A stretch of DNA of 64,000 nucleotides, from NCBI GenBank assembly GCA_964588795.1, contig CAZPQN010000009.1, positions 13,510-77,509 of the forward strand, given 5' to 3'. The position numbers were made by a program, and so were the translations under genes. Position 1 is the first letter of the stretch; each line of letters starts with the position of its first letter. The DNA comes from CAZPQN01 sp964588795 (lineage in GTDB: Bacteria; Fidelibacterota; UBA2242). Of the stretch, positions 60,881-64,000 are shown one piece after another. Under the pieces are notes generated by a model. The model ran no database searches, was not told where the DNA came from, and was given only the letters and a program-made list of their open reading frames with translations.

Positions 60881-61688
60881 CGCCAAAGTCAATTTAGCCC
60901 TGCGCATTACCCGTCGGCGCAGTGACGGCTACCATAACCTGAGCACGCTCTTCCAGGAAATCGACCTCCACGATAATCTCTGGTTTAAACCGGCTTCGAC
61001 CTTGCGCCTGACCACCACGATGCCCGAACTGGCCACCGATGAATCCAATCTCTGCACGCGGGCTTACAATATATTTAAAAAACTGATCTCCTCCCCTCCC
61101 GCTTATGCCATTCATCTCGAAAAAAATATTCCTGTCGGCGCCGGATTAGGCGGAGGCAGTGCCGATGCCGCGGCCGTCCTGAAATTTCTTAATACCACCT
61201 GGCAAATCAATCTCGGTATTCAGGCTCTGCAAAAAATTGCCGCAGAGGTAGGCAGTGACGTACCTTTTTATATCAACGGCGGCACTCAGGGCGCCACCGG
61301 TCGGGGTGAAATTCTGACTCCCCTGCGCCTGCCGGGTAACTTCGTGATTTTGGTAGTTGTACCGCTTGTGGCTATCGCCACCGCCTGGGCTTATCAGCAA
61401 TTCAATCCAACCGATTGTAAACCGCCCTACGAATTTGACGATTTCACCCGCGGGAAACGCATCCATTGGGAACTCTGTGAGAATCAGTTCGAAAGCATTG
61501 TCTTCCAACATTATCCGGAATTAAAAGCCATTAAATTCCGTCTGCAACAAAATGGTGCCCGCTATGCCGCGTTGACCGGTAGCGGTTCTGCGCTGTTTGG
61601 CGTGTTCGATACGGCAAAGGAAGCGCAGTCCGCCAGTCAAAACTTCAGCGCGTATCAGACGTTCGTCACCCGGCCGGTTCTGCGCTGA
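60846..61688 (+). CDS. ispE: 4-diphosphocytidyl-2-C-methyl-D-erythritol kinase
   Basis: 280 residues from the ATG at 60846, inside gltX; an ATG 12 bases earlier is also possible, and neither has a good ribosome-binding site. KANAKVNLALRITRRRSDGY, the GHMP motif PVGAGLGGGSADAAAVL and ALTGSGSALFGVF are diagnostic. It phosphorylates CDP-ME with ATP, feeding IspF. It ends the ruvB-ispE block and converges with the barrel gene. Confidence 0.95.
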   Translation: MLTNTPPPVKANAKVNLALRITRRRSDGYHNLSTLFQEIDLHDNLWFKPASTLRLTTTMPELATDESNLCTRAYNIFKKLISSPPAYAIHLEKNIPVGAGLGGGSADAAAVLKFLNTTWQINLGIQALQKIAAEVGSDVPFYINGGTQGATGRGEILTPLRLPGNFVILVVVPLVAIATAWAYQQFNPTDCKPPYEFDDFTRGKRIHWELCENQFESIVFQHYPELKAIKFRLQQNGARYAALTGSGSALFGVFDTAKEAQSASQNFSAYQTFVTRPVLR

Positions 61689-61773
61689 TCGCAAGTCGAT
61701 TCTCGCGACGTGTCAGATTCTATCAATCTTGATTAGTATATTGATATTCCGGGGCAATCTGTATTGACAGGCG

Positions 61774-62733
61774 TTAAAAAAGCACCAAGGGCTGCAGAAG
61801 AATTCCCTGCAGTGTTCGCGATTCCGGGGTAAAACCGGTCGCGGCGCCCCGATATTCACGACGACGCTCGTAACTATATCCGATTTTCAGTCCAACCAGT
61901 TGCTTGCGGACAGGAAAGTATTTGCCATAGGCCACTAAAATCCGCGAAAAGCCGGAGGATAATTCAGCCGGTGGAATCTGCAATTCAATTTCCGTGCTAC
62001 TATTATGGTCGACCCGCCAGCTATGGCGCCCCTTCTCGGTTCTGGTGCGTGAATAGGTCAGCGAGAGAGCATCATTGACCTGGCGCAAATTATACCAGCG
62101 GTAACCGATTTTAATATCCCAGACATGCTGCTTGCGGCCGTCGTTGCCGGCGCCTTTTAGCTTCCACTCCAATCGCCACCAGCGCGACGAGACCAGATAG
62201 TTATCGAAAATCTGTTGCCATCCGGCGGTGGCGACCAAACCCGCGGCACCGGTAGCGGCAATTTGGAGCTCCTCCTCATCGGTCATGGCGATAAAATTCG
62301 CTAATTGCCCCAAAAACAAGCTGACTGACCAGGGCTCCTGCTGGCTACCCGCTATACTGCTCAGCAAATTCAGTTCCGGAGTAAGATTAAACCGTCTGAA
62401 TACCCCTGCTTTTTCGGTCTTTAACCAGCCGGTCGCTCCTGCAACAGGATAAAGAGTCAATTCCGTCAGCGCATGCGTCGGGTAAAATGCCTTTTGAGCT
62501 AAATCTGCATACAGCGCCCACTCATTTTCTTGGTAAACATTGACCGGGCTGTCCCGGAGCGTCAGATAACAGGAAGTGTAGGAGCGATAAAAGTTACCAA
62601 CTGCCGCCCAGCCCCATTGGTGATTCAACCAATTTCCGCGGAGATTGAGCTGTGCGACGCATTGGGTATTACGATTACCGAGCATAGTCGCTCCGAGCAG
62701 TAAGATGGCAATCCTGGATTTGATTTTTCTCAT
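61774..62733 (-). CDS. Predicted outer-membrane beta-barrel protein
   Basis: 319 residues with a signal peptide (IAILLLGATMLGNRN...CVAQ). The rest is alternating hydrophobic and polar residues with many Trp and Tyr, as in a transmembrane barrel (GNWLNHQWGWAAVGNFYRSY; VWDIKIGYRWYNL), ending in ILLQPLVLF. No family could be assigned. It follows the acyltransferase gene by 23 bases on the same strand. Confidence 0.6.
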   Translation of the reverse strand: MRKIKSRIAILLLGATMLGNRNTQCVAQLNLRGNWLNHQWGWAAVGNFYRSYTSCYLTLRDSPVNVYQENEWALYADLAQKAFYPTHALTELTLYPVAGATGWLKTEKAGVFRRFNLTPELNLLSSIAGSQQEPWSVSLFLGQLANFIAMTDEEELQIAATGAAGLVATAGWQQIFDNYLVSSRWWRLEWKLKGAGNDGRKQHVWDIKIGYRWYNLRQVNDALSLTYSRTRTEKGRHSWRVDHNSSTEIELQIPPAELSSGFSRILVAYGKYFPVRKQLVGLKIGYSYERRREYRGAATGFTPESRTLQGILLQPLVLF

Positions 62734-62756
62734 GGCATTGTCAGGACGAAACCGTT

Positions 62757-63566
62757 CTAACCGCTCAGCGTCGGCACCTCGGGGCTATTCACTGACAAAG
62801 GTCGAACATCGGCCTTATATTGCGCACACACTGCCAACCGCGCCCGTTGCACGATTTCGTTATCCGTCAATGTGATCAGGTCCGCCGCCCGCAATGGCGG
62901 ATTGATGATAACCTCGATCCGGGAGCGCGGATCAATGATAAAGCGATTTTTCGGTTTGAGTTGAAATAATCCATTCATCGTCACCGGTAAAATATCCAAC
63001 TGAGTGGCGCGTAAAATATGGACAAAGCCTTTTTTAAACTCCCCAATTTGTCCGTTAAGAGTCCGCGTCCCTTCTGGAAAAATTGCCACCGTAATCGTGT
63101 TGGCTTTGGCGATGGACTGCTGAATCGCCCGACGCGACTTTTCCCGATCCCCGGGATCAATGGCAATATAATCGATTTTCCGGATAAAGTAGCCAAACAA
63201 CGGGATGCGCGTCAGATAGGAGCGCCCCAGCCAGGAAACCTGCGGACAGAACGCCATCACCGCCGGAATATCGTACAGGCTGGCATGATTGGTAATCAGG
63301 ATGTATTTTTGATGCGCTCGAAAGTGTTCCCGACCACGAACATGGACGCGTTTACCCATTAATGCAAATATGGTGCGCGCCCAGAAAATTTGCCCCCAGC
63401 GTAATAATCGTTTCGCCCGCAGAAAAGCGAACAGCAATCCCAGCGGGATCAGTAAGGCCGTGAACAAATATTGCAGGCCAAAAAATAAAATGGTACCAAC
63501 AATCAGTAACTCTCGCCAGGGGCGTGGGTAAAGATAGTCTCCGGCACTCAATTTAATCAGGCGCAT
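62757..63566 (-). CDS. plsC: 1-acyl-sn-glycerol-3-phosphate acyltransferase-like (PlsC family)
   Basis: 269 residues. A hydrophobic N-terminus (LLIVGTILFFGLQYLF) anchors it. The acyltransferase motifs are ITNHASLYDIPAVM (NHxxxxD), then GRSYLTRIPLFGYFI, and IFPEGTRTLNGQIGEFKKG. It transfers an acyl group to lysophosphatidic acid in phospholipid synthesis; some family members act on other acceptors. It lies between two unassigned membrane protein genes in one operon. Confidence 0.85.
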   Translation of the reverse strand: MRLIKLSAGDYLYPRPWRELLIVGTILFFGLQYLFTALLIPLGLLFAFLRAKRLLRWGQIFWARTIFALMGKRVHVRGREHFRAHQKYILITNHASLYDIPAVMAFCPQVSWLGRSYLTRIPLFGYFIRKIDYIAIDPGDREKSRRAIQQSIAKANTITVAIFPEGTRTLNGQIGEFKKGFVHILRATQLDILPVTMNGLFQLKPKNRFIIDPRSRIEVIINPPLRAADLITLTDNEIVQRARLAVCAQYKADVRPLSVNSPEVPTLSG

Positions 63567-63615
63567 TCAGTTGCCAATTAATGAAATCAACGGCCGTAGG
63601 CGAATTTTCAATGAA

Positions 63616-63885
63616 TCAACCTACCCGGGTTTTCAGCCAGAGCAGGAAGCCGCGCATAAATACTATGCCGCTGATCAACCCCCACAAGAGGCAGATTCCG
63701 GTGGCTATCCGCAGTACCCAAATCCAATAGGGTAGTGTGAACTGTTTGTAGGTCAGACAAAACACGAAAATCAATAAGCCAACGCTGGCCAGATTGATCG
63801 AACCCGCAATGAGGAGCGCACGGGCTTTTTTCTTCGGATTACGGTGCTCTGACCGATGGGAAATTTTAAACATTTTACCTGACAT
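63616..63885 (-). CDS. 89-residue membrane protein, two helices
   Basis: It begins MSGKMFKISHRSEHRNPKKK, a basic cytoplasmic segment. Two hydrophobic helices follow (AGSINLASVGLLIFVFCL and WIWVLRIATGICLLWGLI) and a short basic end (RGFLLWLKTRVG). I do not recognise a family. It leads a three-gene operon with plsC and the barrel gene, 49 bases before plsC. The 115 bases upstream to the window edge show no gene. Confidence 0.6.
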   Translation of the reverse strand: MSGKMFKISHRSEHRNPKKKARALLIAGSINLASVGLLIFVFCLTYKQFTLPYWIWVLRIATGICLLWGLISGIVFMRGFLLWLKTRVG

Positions 63886-64000
63886 ACCTGTTTTTGCCCC
63901 AATTTGCCTGGTTACTACCTGCCTGGAATATAAAAATTTGCCACAAATAAAGGAACTATTTTGTATCGGGCTTAGGGAATTTCGGGGGTTTGAATTATTT

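Noticed and set aside
1..64000. CRISPR array, IS element, prophage, tRNA or rRNA
   Set aside because: No spaced direct repeats, transposase, phage gene or recognisable tRNA cloverleaf or rRNA segment was found on reading both strands. The Xer recombinase is in a housekeeping operon without phage genes.

Overview
The window is GC-moderate, gene-dense bacterial chromosome and almost all of it can be assigned. Several features point to an uncultured, anaerobic, Gram-negative member of the FCB superphylum (Bacteroidota/Calditrichota/KSB1/Marinimicrobia-like; the exact phylum cannot be fixed without a tree). These are a C-terminal 'NYPNPFNP' type IX-secretion-style sorting domain on an exported amidase (13994-16483), outer-membrane beta-barrel proteins, a bacterial geranylgeranylglyceryl-phosphate synthase homologue (30886-31638), ferredoxin-dependent 2-oxoacid oxidoreductases (KorABCD and NifJ), a phosphofructokinase with pyrophosphate-type signatures, and a Na+-NQR with a Na+/glutamate symporter. 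No phage, insertion sequence, CRISPR array, rRNA or tRNA was seen.

Layout. 1-1777: C-terminal part of a GH57 glucanotransferase/amylase. 7614-1838 (minus): korDABC operon ending in a large tandem GlnD/GlnE-like nucleotidyltransferase. 7736-16483: cell envelope genes (LD-carboxypeptidase, TPR protein, patatin-POTRA-barrel protein, two peptidoglycan amidase-type enzymes). 16650-19243: stand-alone E2-type acyltransferase, a 59-residue winged-helix protein and GltS. 19244-19888: gene-poor stretch with apparent gene remnants. 19889-24856: PPi-type phosphofructokinase and NifJ. 26722-38502 (plus): a tightly packed block efp-accB-accC-gcvH-gcvPA-GGGPS-gmhA-xer-M50 protease-small membrane protein-ftcD-mutL-miaA.

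49701-38546 (minus) is the most distinctive region: corrinoid-activator-like ASKHA protein, TPR lipoprotein, sulfide:quinone oxidoreductase (SQR), DsrC/TusE-like protein, DsrE2-like protein, nqrABCDEF, a CBS-domain protein and a previously unlisted 58-residue Cys-rich membrane protein that resembles the NQR maturation factor NqrM. The arrangement suggests that sulfide or persulfide electron input, or sulfur-relay proteins, are expressed with the Na+ pump. 54358-50346 (minus): an ECF sigma factor operon with its zinc-finger anti-sigma, two Spy/CpxP-like periplasmic proteins, a NadC-like protein that has lost its catalytic motifs, and a lipoprotein. 55401-61688 (plus): ruvB-queA-ispD-ispF-dedA-gltX-ispE. 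63885-61774 (minus): small membrane protein, PlsC-like acyltransferase, barrel protein.

A 100-N assembly gap at 58761-58860 splits the DedA gene. Identical 55-bp sequences flank it, and collapsing them restores one intact frame, so the gap is an assembly artefact. The genes fit together as an anaerobic metabolism: sugars pass through PPi-PFK and NifJ to acetyl-CoA, Kor interconverts 2-oxoglutarate and succinyl-CoA, and a sodium gradient made by NQR is used by GltS.
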